The position numbers and the translations under genes were made by a program. From Lactarius indigo (lineage: Eukaryota; Basidiomycota; Agaricomycetes; Russulales; Russulaceae): 64,000 bases of DNA. The stretch covers positions 310,001 to 374,000 of the forward strand of contig JAFKAC010000038.1 of the NCBI GenBank assembly GCA_025766275.1, given 5' to 3'. This document shows positions 1 through 12,027 of this stretch, one piece after another. The notes below the pieces were generated by a model. The model was not told where the DNA came from, searched no databases, and saw only the letters and a program-made list of their open reading frames with translations. Every line of letters begins with the position of its first letter. Within the stretch, counting starts at the first letter, position 1.

Positions 1-435
1 GCTCCCAACATTTGCTACACCTGTTGGCCCAGATGCGGCGCCGATGCAGATAAAGCGATTCTGCCGGTTTTGGGCGTGTAGGAATGAAGTCCAGGTAAGA
101 TATCCTTCAGGGGATAAAAGCCACATGACATTAACCACGATATCGTGTAGCCCATGTGGATGCAGACCCTCTCACCCAATCCCTCCTCGACCCTGGCCGC
201 AACACCGTCCGCCGCAGTCGTCCTTCCAACAGTTACGCCTACGGTCTTGCCCACGGTGCCTCTGAACAGTACTACTACTCCGGAGGACGACTCTGGATCC
301 GACACACAGCCAACTCCTGGCTCGAAAGCAGGATCCTCCTTGAGCAGCGTCAACGCTGGCGTAGCTCTTTCTCCCCGCGGCACTTTTTTCTTTACGGTTT
401 TGGCTGGTGTGATCGCTATCTCCCTAATGTTCTGA
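1..435 (+). CDS. 3' end of a Ser/Thr-rich, probably GPI-anchored surface protein (partial)
   Basis: The left window edge cuts off the 5' part. Two exons are likely: about 2-94, then a 56-bp intron (gtaaga donor at 95; acceptor at 149-150 or 164-165), then 151 or 166 to the TGA ending at 435. The visible C-terminus is rich in Ser, Thr, Pro and Ala (residues such as TLSPNPSSTLAAT and TTPEDDSGSD). It ends in a hydrophobic stretch without a charged tail (FFFTVLAGVIAISLMF). This is the usual layout of a fungal GPI-attachment signal after a glycosylated stalk. The catalytic or binding part lies outside the window, so no function can be given. Splicing of the first exon rests on frame and donor/acceptor quality only. 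Confidence 0.5.
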
Positions 436-668
436 GTGGGAGCCTTCCCGTTACGTGTATCACCTTGTGTACTACTACTACATAGCCTACGCCACCCACT
501 TGTTTCCATATCGCATTTCTATAGTGTACAGCTGGAGTGACATAAATCAGTTTGGACTTCCTTGTGTATCGTGTCTTGTGCTGCTTTATTATTCTTTATC
601 TGCCTTGTATTTCTGTCATTGTCCCTCGGTGTGATCAGTCACATGACCAGACATTTCTCTTGCCCTCG

Positions 669-3332
669 ATGGTCGCACTCGACACGCAGTCGGTCAAGGT
701 CTACACCGTCAATGGTGCCGCTGCGGGTTCTGCGTCCTCTCTGCCCGACTGGCTCGTGAGGAAACGTGCGGCAAAGGCGAAGGGAAAGCGCGGTGCGATT
801 CGCGAGCGTGTGGAGGGCACCATCGAGCTCATACAGCACTTCGAGTTCCCAGAGGCGAGCAACCACCTAAAGACGACTCGCGATGGCCACCACATCATCG
901 CCACGGGGACGTACAAGCCACAGATGCGCGTGTGGGACCTCGACCAGCTCGCACTCAAGTTTGAGCGGCACGCCGACGTCGAAAACGTCGACTTTATCGT
1001 GAGTTTTCTCCTGGCCTTCTTGACGCCCACCTTGACAATGAGATTTCTCTTGTTCTTTTTTTTTCTTTTTCTCGCTCACAAAGGCACATTGTTGAAGAAA
1101 AAAAACTCCCCTTTCACAGATCCTTTCTGACGACTGGACAAAGACGCTGCATCTCCAAGCGGACCGCACGATCGAACTGCACACACAAGGCGGCTTCCAT
1201 TATCGCACACGCATACCGCGCTTTGGCCGTGCGCTCGCATACCACTTCCCCAGTTGCGATGCGCTCTTTGGCGCCTCAGGCAACGAGGTGTACCGATTGA
1301 ATCTGGAGCAAGGGCGCTACCTAAATCCCCTCGTCCTCGGTAGTAACAGCGACGACGCGAGCTCCGTGGCCGGGGTCAACGCCATCGACGTCAATTCCGC
1401 ACACGGGCTATGGGCGTTCGGGGTCGACGGGAACGGGACGGTCGAGTTTTGGGACCCGAGATCTCGGAGTAGCCTGGGCGTCCTCGCGTTGCCTCGTTCG
1501 CACCTCGTTCCTGTCGGAATGGTCAGAAAGACGGTACTGCCTGGTGTCGAAGGCGACGACAGCCCGGCATTGTCTGTAACCGCCCTGGCTTCGCGATCGG
1601 ACGGGCTCTCGTATGCGGTTGGCACCTCCACGGGCCATACTTTACTCTACGACATCCGATCACGAAAACACTTTGCGCTGAAGGACCAGGGATATGGGCT
1701 CCCCGTCAAGAGGGTCTCCTGGGTAGAGGGCGGCGTTAAGATGGCCGGCGACGGGCTGGTTGTTAGTGCCGACAAGAAAGTCATCAAAATTTGGGACCGA
1801 AATAGCGTGCGTTCCATCTGGCTTTTCTCGTTGGCTCCCCACGCACCGTGCTGCAGCCATCAAAAAACTTCACGTCGTTGACCCCGGCCACTGACCTGAA
1901 CGACGTTCACCATATACCTGGCAGCGGTCTCGTGATGACCGCGAACGAGGGTATCCAAATGACGACGTATTACATTCCTCAACTCGGGCCGGCTCCTCGC
2001 TGGTGTTCTTTCCTGGAGAACATCACCGAAGAATTGGAGGACAGCGCTGGTGGCGGGCAAACAGTCTACGAGGACTACAAATTCGTCTCTCGCGCAGAGC
2101 TTTCTACGTACGTTTGTTGTACATTCGTCGCCATCACCGGTTGCATTAACTACCGTTTTTGTCTCACCAGTCTGGGCTTGGACCACCTTGTTGGCACACC
2201 GGCCCTAAAACCATACATGCACGGTTACTTCCTCTCCCTGAAATTGTACGACGCTGCACGCGTCATCGCTAATCCTTACGTGTATGAGGAGCATCGCGCA
2301 AAGATGGTCCAGGAGAAGCTAGACAAGCTTGCAGAAGGACGCATACGAACGCGTAAGGACCAAGTCAAGGTCAAGGTCAATAAAGCTCTTGCTGAGAAGA
2401 TCGCCCGCGAAGAAGAGCGTGAAATGAAGCGGGAAGAAAGAAGACGCAAAAAACCCGCAGAGGACGGCACTGCGGTCATGGACGTCGACGAAGAGGAGGA
2501 ACTCGCAAGCAAGCAAAAGACGAGTCTTCTTTCCGACTCGCGGTTTGCGGCGCTCTTTGAAGATCCAGATTTCCAAGTCGATGAGGAGAGTCGCGAGTTT
2601 GCGCTGCTCAACCCTTCTGCGGCTGCGCAGAAGCGGGATCGCGCACCAGAGGCGGAGGGTAGTGGATGGGGACGGGGCAAAACGGCAGTTGAGGACGAGG
2701 ATGAGGAATCTGATAGGGACTCATTTGACGAGAGTCCAAGCGAGGATTCGAGTCCAAGTGGCCAGGACGAGAGCGAAGAAGATAGCAGTGAGGCTGGAGG
2801 TACGCGCTCGTTCGTTCACTCGGAGAACTGATTTCGACGTTCTTTAGATCTCGTCCTACCTCGGAAACCATCGTCATCCTCACGCCGTTCAACAAACGCC
2901 CACATGCGCCTCATTCCTCTCCAAGCTCAGCCATCGTCTACCGCATCCGACCCTGCGGCTAGCAGAGACGCTTCTTTCGGCTATCGTCGATCTACATCAG
3001 CCCGACATCGACCCGATGGGAAAGAGAGCCGTCCCGATGGGGAGCACGTCTTCCGCAAAAGCGACGGGTCTGTGGGGGTCTCCTGGGTACCCGCTCCGAG
3101 ATCCAAGTTGGATGCGAGGGCGGACGAAGACGACCTCCTCGTGGGCAAAGGCGGGAAGCCGCGCAAAGTTGCACCCCCCAAGGGTGTGGAGAGGTTTGGA
3201 GCAGGAATGGAGAAGGGTGGTGGGGTTCGCAGCGCGCGGGAGTTGAACGAGCAGGAGAGGAGCGGGCGGACGCAGCGCAGGCGGGGGATGAGGAGCGGGA
3301 GTAAAAACACCCTTAGACAGGCGCAGACATAG
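669..3332 (+). CDS. ENP2: Ribosome biogenesis protein ENP2/NOL10 (WD40, nucleolar)
   Basis: Exons 669-998, 1120-1806, 1857-2107, 2171-2799 and 2848-3332 give 793 residues; phases match at all four introns. The family belongs to the SSU processome and is needed for early pre-rRNA processing to 18S rRNA in the nucleolus. The N-terminus has the hallmark ENP2 stretch (IELIQHFEFPEAS, then HHIIATGTYKPQMRVWDLDQL) opening a WD40 propeller of about 380 residues. An NUC153-type segment follows near residue 550 (RFAALFEDPDFQVDEES). The tail is highly charged (Lys/Glu, then Glu/Asp/Ser, then Arg-rich and basic), typical of nucleolar proteins. It is longer than yeast Enp2 (about 707) mainly through this tail. 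The start is the first ATG in frame with the conserved N-terminus. The next gene is convergent. Confidence 0.95.
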
Positions 3333-3724
3333 CGAGGACAGCGTGCCCTCGTCCTTTGTATCACTATATAAAACTGAGGGCAGGTTCGAATCGGTTCGGC
3401 GTGTGATACGAGCGAGTTTTGCTTCACACTAGGCTTTCTGGGCATAAAAAGGGAGGGTGGGAAAAAAAAACCACGGCACCCAGGATTCCCGCGTGGTCCC
3501 CCACCGTGGTACTAACTGGGCGGCACTCTGGTTAACTGCGCAGATCGGACGGGATGCGGTGCTTTCAGAGTCCTATGGCCGTGGATAACTATGTCAGTGA
3601 GGAAGGGTATATATACCACCTCTTTCAGCATCGCAAATTAAATTATGCTACATTCAAAGCTATGTGGCTACAAGATGAAAGCAAGCAGGCGAATATCGTG
3701 TGTTCATGGAACCAGCATTCTATT
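3333..3724. other. Convergent 3' intergenic region
   Basis: This stretch separates the stop codons of the ENP2 gene and the minus-strand coiled-coil gene. I see no ORF with family similarity, RNA gene or repeat in it. It presumably holds the two 3' UTRs. Confidence 0.6.
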
Positions 3725-5320
3725 CTATCGCACACCTCCACGGCTGCCCTTGCCCTTGATAGAACTAGGCTCGAAGGGTGGTGCGTTGAGAGACAGAGCG
3801 GACTTTTCTGCTTGTGAATGAGGTGGGGGTGAGGACTTTCTCCGTGCGATCGATCCCTTTCCACTGCCACTGCCACTGCCTCGAGTAGTGTGGCTTCGCT
3901 GTAACGTGGGTGACTGGCGTGTGGTCGACGCAGAGGTGGGTGAGGAATGAGTCGCAGCACGGGAGTGTGCATGTGAATGGGAATGTTGGTGAGGAACGGA
4001 GCGCTTGCTACGCCCTGAGTGACGATTGTGGCCCGGAGGAGGGTGACCCTGTGCACGCGCATCGCCACCCGCAGATTTCTCGGCTTCGTCACAGTGCGAG
4101 GGCATGCCGATCACCTGTCCACACGGATCTGCTTCGATGCGCTCGCGCTCGAGTGACATTTCCCGCAGTTTTGCTTCGAGCTCGCCGACCAGGCCACCGC
4201 CACTGGCGGGAGCACCCAAATTGCTGCTGTCGTCGTCTTCTCCGTCTGCTTCTCCCGGGTGGCCCTCCAGCCGCTCACGTTTCGCACGCAACTTCTCAAG
4301 GCGCGCTTCGACGGCCGCAAGCTCGGCCTTGGCACCTTGAAGCTTATTGCCGGTTTCTTCCTCTGCCTTTTCGCGACGTGTTCGCCACTCCTCGGCGCGG
4401 ATCCGCGCCTCCTCGAAACGGCGCAAAGCGTCGGCAAGTTCCGCTTCTTGTTCGACGCGGGTCGCCTCTAAAAGAGCGTACTCTGCTTCGACGTCCTCGC
4501 GACCCTTTACGGCTTGTTTTACGGCTTCTTCTAGAGCGCGCACCTTTTGTTTCATGCGCGTATCGCCCGCGGAGTGTTTCTGCGCGGCCCGCTTGAGCGA
4601 GGATATTTCTGTACGCTGGGCGGCCTGGGCCTTCTGAGAATCCCGACGGGCGGACTTGAGTGAGTTGGAAAGTGTTTCGTGTTCAGCCTGGAGGTGAGAA
4701 AGGGAAAGTCGAAGACTGCAGAGATAATCCTCGAAGGTCTGGGAAGAGTAGGAAGGGCCGCCATTAGGTGTCGAGGGAGGAGACGCCGACGGGGGTGAGG
4801 AAGAATTATCGGCCGCAAGAGAGTGAGAGACAGCAGACGAAAAGACGCCGACTTGTGGCGCGCTATCCGAATTCGACCGAGCACTGTCACTAACTATTGA
4901 CAATTAATGAGAGAGGAGATAGGGGAACATCGACTAGTACACACCAGCACTCTCTGTGACAATTTGGCCTCTGAGTTTTTCACCTGCAATGAGGCCAAGT
5001 TCGATATCGTAATGGCGGCCAGGCATGAGTCCGTAAACGATGATCATGGCTTCGTCCGCATTGTCGGATAAGCGTGCAAGGCACTTCGGCCAAGGAGTTC
5101 CGTTAACCTTGACTGAGACACCCTTCGAAAGAGGATCTGGAACGAGAGATTGATTGGAGGATGGGGTCAGGCCGTCATCGGGTTCGAAGTGATCTCGACC
5201 AGTAAGGCTGACGATGACAAAGGTTGCAGAAACCGAAGTGATCTCTTTGACGAACAAAGAAAGACGAGGGTGCCACGGTCTTATGAAGTGCCATTTTGAC
5301 AACGAGTCTTGTTCAGGCAT
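3725..5320 (-). CDS. Hypothetical protein: beta-sandwich-like N-terminus plus long coiled coil
   Basis: Exons 5320-4945 and 4893-3725 join across a 51-bp intron (gtgtgt...aatag) in matching phase, giving 514 residues. I do not recognise the gene. Residues 1-125 look like a fibronectin-III-like or other beta-sandwich module (FVKEITSVSATFVIVSL, later AMIIVYGLMPGRHYDIELGLI). After a Ser/Pro linker, residues about 190-380 form a long heptad-rich coiled coil full of Glu, Lys, Arg and Ala. The last 150 residues are low-complexity, rich in His, Ser and Gly, and likely disordered. The layout suggests a structural or adaptor protein, but this is inference. The start ATG at 5320 opens the longest conserved-looking exon. 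The 5' end faces the ERV29 start only 165 bp away, so the two genes share a divergent promoter. Confidence 0.75.
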
Positions 5321-5485
5321 GGTCGAGTCCAGTCGAGGGTTTCGGGATGCGGAGTGATTAATCCCGACTCGGAGTCTGTTTGTCCACGGCAAAGGCCACG
5401 TCGCTCAACGTCACTCAACCACGTTGCTATTTCTATTTCCTTTTTACCTCTCCCGCCACTGCCCCCCCCCCCTCCGTTACTTAAC

Positions 5486-6824
5486 ATGTCCTCTCGCATA
5501 AGCATCGCCCGCCCTCAGGGTCCCAGTTACAGCCCCGACCCCCATGGTATCGGTAATTCGCGTCCCTCATCTGGCTATAGGGCGGCAGACCCAGAAAACC
5601 CGGTCGAGAAGCTCCGTTATTATGCAAAGCAAATCGAGGACTACGTCGAGATTTATTCCCAACCTCTCAGGCCTTACCTCCCAACTATCGGTCGCTTCTT
5701 GACCATTGTCACTTTCCTCGAAGACTCGCTCAGAATCGCCACGCAGTGGGGTGACCAGCTCTGGTATTTGCAGAGGTGCGTTTCTTACCCCTTTTCGCAA
5801 GCTCAACCACCCCAGCTGCTTTCCATCTCTTCCAGACACCGGTCCTTCCCTCGAGGAATCTCTCACATATTCCTCCTCTTAAACGTCATTGTAAGCCCCT
5901 CTCGTTCATTCATTTTTCACATGTTTGATGTCACCTGACCCACTACACTTTGCTCGTATAGACTATGCTTGTCGCCTCCGGCGCTGTCGTGGCGAAGCGT
6001 CACACTGAATATGCCGTTGCGGGACTTCTCGCAGTTGTCATTGTTCAAGGGTTCGGCTATGGCCTCATTTTCGAAATGACCTTTTTCCTCCGTAATCTTT
6101 CCGTAATTGGTGGTCTCTTCATGGTATTCAGTGACTCTATGATCTCTCGCAAGAAGCTGTTCGCTGGTATCCCGAGCATCAGTGAGAACGACCGCAGGAA
6201 ATAGTACGCTATTTTTTTTTTTCCTCCTGTGACACTCATATCTCACCTCCCTTTCCTCCGTAGCTTCCTCCTTACTGGTCGCGTTCTCCTTATCTTCCTA
6301 TTCCTTGGTTTTATCTTTCAAGGCAAGTGGAGCATCGGCCGTGCATTCCTATCTTTGTTCGGTCTGGTCGCGTGCGTCATGGTTGCCGTGGGCTTCAAGG
6401 CCAAGTGGTCCGCTTCGATCCTCGTCATTACACTCAGTATCTTTAATGTGGCCGTAAACAATTGGTGGAGTGTACATTCGGCGCATCCCGCGAGGGACTT
6501 CCTCAAGTGTGTTATCTTTCTATAAGGAGGACCAGGATGAGTTTAAATACTCACTGGCCTCTTGGATCATGCCACACGATCGCTGACGTGCCCACCCCTA
6601 GATATGACTTTTTCCAGACACTGTGTAAGCCTATCTTGTCCTGCGAGAACCCTCATTCAGTGCTTATCGGTCTGATGCCTTTTCAGCGATCGTCGGTGGT
6701 CTCATCCTTCTCGTCAATATGGGTCCCGGTGCGTGACGTATCTTCTCTCCCCCTCCCCCACTTTTAAATGCTCCCGAACACCACAGGTGGCCTCTCGGTT
6801 GACGAGAAGAAGAAGAATTTCTAA
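5486..6824 (+). CDS. ERV29: COPII cargo receptor ERV29/SURF4
   Basis: Seven exons (5486-5775, 5836-5890, 5962-6203, 6264-6506, 6602-6624, 6687-6728, 6787-6824) encode 310 residues, the same length as yeast Erv29. The family cycles between ER and Golgi and loads soluble secretory and vacuolar cargo into COPII vesicles. Several transmembrane segments follow the N-terminal cytosolic part (VEKLRYYAKQIEDYVEIY). Family stretches include FSDSMISRKKLFAG and RVLLIFLFLGFIF. The C-terminus ends KKKNF, a dilysine retrieval signal that supports the last three tiny exons (23, 42 and 38 nt). All intron phases agree. Its partner SEC13 lies 24 kb away, so there is no local cluster. Confidence 0.96.
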
Positions 6825-9800
6825 AACAGTATTTCCCGCTCGGCGACATGGGTAGCGGATGTAGCCGTTAATAGCTACATGAACGGATCAGCTCTGTGTT
6901 CTGCAGATGACTCACAGTTCAGTTCTATATATGAGCCGTATATGTACCAACGAATATCCGTGCACACAATGAGAATCTTTTCGCCGCTCGTAACCCTTGA
7001 TCGTTCCGTTTTCCTCGTCGACACACTTAGCTTTGGAGTGTGACAATCAGTGCACGTGGCATGTGTGCAACGCAACTCTCATCAGATGATGATTACAGCA
7101 CTCATCAGAGCATCACATGGGATCTTGTTCATTTAATTTAATGCGACTGGGCCATATGGCATGGTGGATTCTTCAACGTCCTACGTGGACATGACCCAGA
7201 CGCAGTTATCATCCTTCCAAGGCGTAATACTGTTGTAAACGGCCGTCAGATAAAGAAGAATGTAAGACGGGAAGTGAGCACAGCGCACACACGCGTAAAC
7301 TTACAAGCTACTGTAACACCACCATTCTGAGCAACGAGCCAACAACTCGGAAATTAATAGTGCTTTCTGCACAGGTGTGCCGCGTATCGCGACCATGGCG
7401 ATTCTGCCAAGAAAAATATAAAAAAACAGCGAATTTGCATATCGTACCACTATCGCCCGTCCCATGACCTTGGCCGAATTCAATCAGAGATCTGCACCCC
7501 ACGCTTGAAATTCTGGAATCTTGAGAACGTGAAGAGCGAGGACTGCGTGATTTTGCTTTTTTGCTTATTTCTTGCGTGCGTCGGTCGGTGTCCCCGCGCC
7601 AGTCCAAACATGGCTTAATTGTCCCATCGACCGCGTTGGCAAGGGAATGGACAGAACGCTAGTGCATAGCGGTCTAATACTGACATCAACGCATCAACAA
7701 AAAAATATCTTGATCCCCGAATTGTTTGGTTCAGCAAAATGCATCAGGCAGGGTCAACTTACCGCAATCTCATTTCATTTTGCGAGCGATCTGGGCCTCG
7801 CTAAGGTTTGCGCGTTCCCAAACCGAACGGGGCCAAAAAGGGGGAGGCGTCTCCAGACCGAGAAGTTTCTTTCTCGAAGTCTGTAAAAAAAAATCCTCGC
7901 TTGAAACGTGTGGGGCTAGCTGTCTTTGGACAGAACAGAGAAATATGCCTTCACAAATTCTGAATGCCCAATGTGTGGGCTAGAGCGGGCGCCGCTTATT
8001 GACCGCAGATACACTGAAAGTGTGCGGATCGAGGATCGGTTTAATGCGCACGTAAAAACGGCGAGATTATACCCCTTGACAGACAAATTTGAGAGGGCCT
8101 TGAATAGGACCGACCTATTTCAAAAGGTAAAAGATAACTTCCCATCTGTTGTTCGCGGCTTTGCGTAGTATTGTATGATAAGGGGTTTGAAGGGGAGAGA
8201 GAAGGGGAGGGGACGTCGCGTAAGATATGGATTCAGTTCAGGCTTACGGTGAGACACCGACCGCGAGGTGGGGCGGGGAGACCTGTCCAAACAGCCAGGG
8301 TGGTGGGGTGAGTACACGTACTGTACCATGGGTATACCGACCGAGCGATCCGACGTTCGCAAGTGCCTGTCGATGTAAGATTGGCCCAAATGAAAGGCGG
8401 AGATGAATCCCCCCCGATTTTTGACGATCCGTTTGGGAAACGGCGTATTATGGGTCACGATTCCCACAGTTATGAGCCATCACCCGGGCGAATCCCAGCT
8501 CGCCGACCGACGAATTGGGCTTTTGATGGAGGGTTCTTGAGATTCTCGAGCTCGAGATGGAACAGCCGAAGCCGTTGTCATGCCCGAGTCGAAGGGGTGG
8601 GTAGGAGGGTTCACCACGGCCAAGATCGACCGCAGAACCACGGTGAGGAAGGAAGGTCGGGTGTCGAAACGCATAACGCACGGGGCATCGCGCCCGCCCA
8701 CCTCCAAGTCCAGGCACGAAATCTCGTTACGCAAAATGTGGCTGCTGCGATCGCGCCCCACCCGCCTATCCGAACCGCGCAATAAGCACAAAAGTTGATC
8801 TTCTCCGCTAAAAGCGAAGGAGGATCTGTATTTCGATTGCGGTCTCTCAATTCTGCAAAATCTTATCAATTTATGTGTCCGCTGACAGCGTGCTAAGGAA
8901 CTGCGCACATGCCTCCAAAGGACGTAGAACTGATGTAGAATACGCGGCCGCCACTTCGCGCTTGAGGCCGGAGATAGGTCATTGGCTCCTTACTTGTAGC
9001 CACGTACTTATTGGCCAGCGGCGTGCCACTTGTTGGGTAAAGTCAGGCTGATTGGTGGCTAACTTTTGTTCTGGCTTTTTTTGGGGGGGCAGCGTGACCA
9101 ATTCGGACTGCTGCCTATTCTGTATAGGCGTAGCCAGACCTGCATGCACTAATCTCCCGTGGAAATCCTAGTCCGAACACTCAAGCCACTCCCCATTAGC
9201 ACGTTCTCTACCAAACTGACTGCGATTTCCATAGGGGCTACCTGTGTACTAACCGAGAGTCGTGCAAAGCAAGAGTGGCGCGTCGTCCGTTCACTCGGAC
9301 GTCTTGCCCAATCAGGACGTTATGGGCTTCTGATTGGTCTTACGACGCAGAGCTCATTGGCCAGCCATAGATCATCGCAGGATCAAAAAAAAAGAAATAG
9401 ACGTCAATTGACCGACCAAAGAGTGCACCAAAAGCGAGGCCTCGCGCGCACACAATACCGGCAAGCCCAAGGCCAGCTAATGGAGGAAAGCTGGACCCGC
9501 GAGCGACACCGCAGTCACCGGTGAGACCGGTAGGCCCCTCCGAGCATCGTATGTTGCTTGTGAGGTTGCTGGGGGAAATATCAGCGCAACGACCGGCGGC
9601 CCAAATCGCCGAAGTCGCGGTATGAAGCCTACGTGGGTGAAGGGGGGTGCAATAATCGCTTGTTCTATGCGCTTCGGGGGGTCTTTCTCTTTTGGCGAAG
9701 ACTCGGGTGGAGCGAAATCTCTTGACACCCTGGCAGGTCCAACGACTCCGTATATGTGGAGAAGTGGTGCGGAAGGGAGAGTGGAACGTGGAGCTGCTGT

Positions 9801-12027
9801 CGTCCATCGTCCGGTTATCGCCACCAAGGCCACCCGCAAGGTCATGGTGGGTCCTGGTAGCACCGGCGAATGGTTCGCCGTCCAATCGCGTTGTGGGCAA
9901 GCCGTCAACCAATAGCATACTCGAGCGCCTGACATGAGGAAGCGTTAGGCAAAAGGTGACAACGACGGGCCACTGATCGCTGTCTAGCCCGGCAAAAGAG
10001 CCAATGAAGTCTCCGAAGAAGACCGAGAGTCGCCCCGCGGTAGGATCTGGATTGGAAGCACCAGAAAACATAGTCAGGGTACGCCGTGATTGGTGAGCGA
10101 AGGTGGCGCGGCTGAACTGTGAACGCACGAGAGGCGTATGTTTTTCCGGACACATATGTGTGAAAACGTGCGCCTCCGAACGCCACGCTGGAGATGAGGT
10201 GCAAGTAGCAACGGCCCTGACAGTTGCTTTACACTAACGCGTTGCAATGTGTCGCATCATGAGTGTCCCGGAGTCTCATTGGCAGCTTTGGAACGAGTTT
10301 GGTTTTCGAAGAAGCGCAGAGCCTTTTTCCCAGCCACCAATTAGATAACCCCGGCAGAGATGCGAGCCAACGGGTCATAAGTCCAAAGAAGTAGTGGTTG
10401 TATAGTGATGTTGTCATGTCTCCAACGCCACTCCACAGCTTTTGCACGCGGAACAGAACCAGTACCCTTGAATGGTGGTTTGCTTCAATGCCGTGAGCTC
10501 GCACGAAGCGTTGCGCAGTCGGAACCAACCACGAGAGGATATACCGTGTAGGTACAGCCGCTTTTTGTGAGTAATAAGCTGGGTGAGGACCCGAGCGACT
10601 GCAGCTTCCTACATTACGAAAGCTAGAGAGAGAAGAAGCCAATTCTTGTTGTTGGGCACCTACGGTATGGGGCCCTATCAACTGTCTGTCCGTCGTTCGT
10701 CCCCACCGCCACAGTGCCGCTTCCGCGGAAACGCCCTCCCGGCATTGGACGGGTCTCGCTGCTGTAACAAGCCCAGCATGGTTAAATGCAAGCGCGGCCC
10801 CCCTTGCACTTACGTCCAAGTTCTTTTGACGTTGCTCTTGCTTTTTGATCTGGTTCTCCAAGGAGGGGTGACACTCCATTGGTACGGTCGCGTCCCGGTG
10901 ACTAGGGGAAATTGGTTTACTTGTACTAGTTACAGGCCCACTGCTCGCGTGCCGATGCAACCGATGACCCACACCTCCTCAGTTAACCCCATATGGATAT
11001 ATTTCTGTCTGCTCCGAGTGTTACGTTTCTTTTTTTTTTGGGTTCGCCCACGAACGGTCGTGCATTGAGATCACACGGTGTGGCATCTTCAATTTCGGTT
11101 TGCAACTTGGAAACAACTACTGTTTACGACGTGAAAAAAAAAAAGGTCTTCATCGAATGGTTGGTTGCCATAGCCATAGGGCGGTCTCTTTCTCGGATTG
11201 GCCAGTACAGTGCATACTACTATATATGATATGAATGTCGCGCGGCCGCGGAATGCTAGTTGCTGAGAAATGGCGTATTGCTGGACAGGCTGTCTGGACG
11301 GGCTATTCCACCCCCTGGTTCCGTCCATCCGGTTGGACCGCAAAGGAGGCGATGCAGACAAGGGAATAAAAAAAAAAGACCCCCCCCGTCGCCAATGTGC
11401 ACTTCTAGGTGCTGCGCACACGCTGTTATGTCTTGGCAATAGCCAGCTCGGCGCATCTCATCGCCCTCGGCACTGGATCCTTGTGTAAGGAGTGGGGCCC
11501 TGGCGATGGATTTTGCAAGTTTTTTTTGCCTGGGCCTTGGTAGTTGATACTACGCCAAAGCTTTTAATACAATTGGAACATTATCGCATTTGGAACATTA
11601 TCATCATACGAGTCCAATGGGGACATGCACAAATGATTACAACCCTCCAAAAAAAATCGAAACAAGAATTATCTGCGGTGTGGATCATAAATCGTACGGC
11701 CTGCCGTATATCCGAGTTATGCTCGGCCAAGAAAATAAAGAGAAAAGGATGATTCGTAGTTGTCTAGCCAGGGCACGAAACGAGCTAAAAATACACGGTT
11801 AAAACAACAGGTACAGCGAATTTGCAGGCATTCATTCTGTCTTCGAGAAACGTAGTATAAACTTGAAGAAAGCAATGTCGCATGTGAATGGTGATAGGAA
11901 CCAGGTTAAATGCAACAACCCCTCTAGTGCGGTGCGGGTCACACCCAAGCTGTCGTCCGTGCCCCTAGTACGGCACCAAACGAGGTGGTAAGACGCATGA
12001 ATGGTGGTGTGGCGTTGCCACAGGAGC
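6825..12027. other. 5.2-kb gene-poor region
   Basis: No protein family, tRNA or rRNA could be supported here on either strand. The stretch has scattered short ORFs, several A or T runs of 8-10, and no splice-consistent chain of exons. The two longest open frames are on the minus strand at 9340-10155 and 10229-10972 and are treated as a finding. I did not see terminal inverted repeats or long direct repeats by eye, but diverged transposon relics could be missed. Confidence 0.5.

Noticed and set aside
15..509. Minus-strand ORF of 164 codons at the left edge
   Set aside because: The plus strand explains the region better: a Ser/Thr-rich stalk, a hydrophobic C-terminal signal and a proper intron. 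The minus frame has no recognisable feature.
3910..4596. Plus-strand ORF of 228 codons
   Set aside because: It is antisense to the coiled-coil protein; its Arg/Pro/Ala-rich composition is the usual mirror of a Glu/Ala-rich coding strand.
6825..12027. Search for LTRs, transposase motifs or CRISPR-like spaced repeats
   Set aside because: No direct repeat pair, catalytic motif or regularly spaced short repeat could be seen by eye; a self-alignment would be needed to exclude diverged elements.
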